This document shows, in pieces, positions 4,463-5,282 of a stretch of DNA of 5,282 nucleotides (its first letter is position 1; each line of letters begins with the position of its first letter). The notes below the pieces were generated by a model, which did not search any database, had not been told where the DNA came from, and saw only the letters and a program-made list of their open reading frames with translations. Origin of the DNA: an uncultured bacterium (lineage in GTDB: Bacteria; Cloacimonadota; Cloacimonadia; Cloacimonadales; Cloacimonadaceae); the NCBI GenBank assembly GCA_937924555.1, contig CALDSN010000231.1:1-5282 (forward strand), read 5' to 3'. Position numbers and translations under genes: made by a program.

Positions 4463-5282
4463 TTAGATTAGAACCGAATCCGTAGCCTCGATATACTTCG
4501 CTATCTCGGGGCTTTGTTCTTTAATCTCTTCGATGCTGCGCCTATGGATATATACTTTGGTCGGACTTTCCTTTTCAATGTAGTTCAAATCCAAGATAAC
4601 CGCTTGGGTAAACAAATCGCGGAGAATCAATTGAACAGAATCAAAGTTGTTTTTAAGAGTGATTAAGTTGGCATTTGTATCCAGAGTAAGGCATAGCTTC
4701 GCTCCCTTTACTTCTTTGCTCATGGCTTTTTCCAAAGCAATTCCCGCCATGTTGCTAACCTTTTTTGCTCTGGCAACAACCCGCTGCCAAACAGAATCCA
4801 CATTCTCTTGAGTGAATTCCAGTTTAGTAACTTCCGGTTCTGGTATCGTAGGGTGCTCAACAGGTTTGTGCACTTGGTTAATCAGCGGTGAGGAATTGTT
4901 TTTACGGGGAGCATCAGAAATAGTGTTATTTCGGACAGAGGAAACGACACCGTTTTTAATTTGGCTTAACATCGCCGCTATATCATCAAGTTCATCGAGC
5001 TTGCACAGCTTTATCATCAGTGCTTCCAGAATCAGATAAGGGTTGCTGCTGCTCTTTAAGTCTTGCTTGGAGGCGATAAGATAACTCATGATGTACATCA
5101 GTTTATTTTGCGGGAACATCTCACCCAACTCATCAAAGATGGGTAACTCCTCAGGGTTGATGTCCTTAATCTCAACCTTAAGTTTCCTCAACATGAGAAT
5201 CCGGATAAACTCCAACATATTAGATATGAATTCCTGCAGATCCGTGCCTTGTTCGAAAACCTGATGCAGTTCTGTTATTAAT
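4463..5282 (-). CDS. dnaX: DNA polymerase III subunit tau/gamma, C-terminal part (5' end off the right edge)
   Basis: The frame is open to the right edge, so the Met at 5218 is internal; about 272 C-terminal residues are visible. The ATPase domains lie outside the window. The visible start, TELHQVFEQGTDLQEFISN and then MLEFIRILMLRKL, matches the beginning of the DnaX oligomerisation domain (domain III). That domain ends with the hallmark SSNPYLILEALMIKLCKL about 57-74 residues after the internal Met. A polar, proline-containing linker follows (about 90-135). Last is a tau-type C-terminal domain (WQRVVARAKKVSN to the end) that by analogy contacts the polymerase and/or the helicase. DnaX is the clamp-loader motor and organiser of the replisome. 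An A-AAA-AAG slippery heptamer lies at the start of the C-terminal domain (4766-4760), suggesting a shorter gamma-like product. The gene is followed 5 nt later by a glycosyltransferase. Confidence 0.88.
   Translation of the reverse strand, partial: LITELHQVFEQGTDLQEFISNMLEFIRILMLRKLKVEIKDINPEELPIFDELGEMFPQNKLMYIMSYLIASKQDLKSSSNPYLILEALMIKLCKLDELDDIAAMLSQIKNGVVSSVRNNTISDAPRKNNSSPLINQVHKPVEHPTIPEPEVTKLEFTQENVDSVWQRVVARAKKVSNMAGIALEKAMSKEVKGAKLCLTLDTNANLITLKNNFDSVQLILRDLFTQAVILDLNYIEKESPTKVYIHRRSIEEIKEQSPEIAKYIEATDSVLI
4721..4766 (-). promoter_or_regulatory. Candidate programmed -1 frameshift site in dnaX
   Basis: The minus-strand zero-frame codons GCA AAA AAG (4768-4760) contain the heptamer A-AAA-AAG in the phase needed for tandem -1 slippage. 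After a -1 shift the next codons are GGT and then TAG (stop at 4757-4755). An 8-nt spacer separates the heptamer from a 6-bp perfect stem, CATGGC (4751-4746) with GCCATG (4726-4721), enclosing a 19-nt loop. No clear upstream Shine-Dalgarno-like stimulator is visible. In E. coli dnaX the same heptamer, followed by one codon and a stop, makes gamma. Function here is inferred. Confidence 0.6.

Noticed and set aside
4721..4751. H-type pseudoknot after the dnaX slippery site (CTTTG in the loop with CAAAG just after the stem)
   Set aside because: The pairing exists, but the loop crossing the first stem would be only two bases, which is sterically doubtful. The simple hairpin was kept instead.
4761..4766. 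Transcriptional slippage on the A run in dnaX, as in Thermus
   Set aside because: Six A residues are shorter than the runs (about nine) known to slip efficiently during transcription. The in-phase heptamer favours ribosomal frameshifting.

Overview
The window looks like the left end of an environmental (metagenome or single-cell) bacterial contig. The first 48 bases are not genomic: they are the Illumina P5/read-1 adapter, so real sequence starts at base 49. The organism is a mesophile-type bacterium of moderate GC. It uses clear Shine-Dalgarno sites (AAGGAG, GGAGG, AGAAGG), which argues against Bacteroidota. It also carries a glutaminyl-tRNA synthetase of the bacterial glnS type. A Cloacimonadota-like source would fit this mix, but that is a weak inference and no marker here settles it.

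Layout: (1) 49-1072, minus strand, a two-gene unit. An uncharacterised small helical, TPR-like protein is followed after 18 nt by a GYF_2-domain membrane protein whose 3' end is lost at the adapter junction. (2) 1073-1380, a 308-bp divergent intergenic region with one candidate promoter in each direction and a 12-bp palindrome, and no RNA gene that I can see. (3) 1381-3352, plus strand, glnS and, 16 nt later, a small ACT-like (TM1266-type) protein, probably one transcript. (4) 3354-5282, minus strand, the C-terminal part of dnaX (DNA polymerase III tau/gamma; its 5' end is off the right edge) followed 5 nt later by a family-2 membrane glycosyltransferase. The plus and minus units meet tail to tail with a single base between the stop codons and no recognisable intrinsic terminator.

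The most interesting signal is in dnaX. An in-phase A-AAA-AAG slippery heptamer sits at the start of the tau C-terminal domain. It is followed in the -1 frame by one glycine codon and then TAG, and a 6-bp perfect stem begins 8 nt downstream. This is the same arrangement as the E. coli dnaX programmed frameshift that makes the gamma subunit (A-AAA-AAG, one codon, then UGA), so this gene may make both tau and a gamma-like product. A second signal is a perfect 24-bp palindrome inside the glycosyltransferase coding region. Otherwise the genes are mostly housekeeping or uncharacterised, and I see no mobile element, CRISPR array, rRNA or tRNA.
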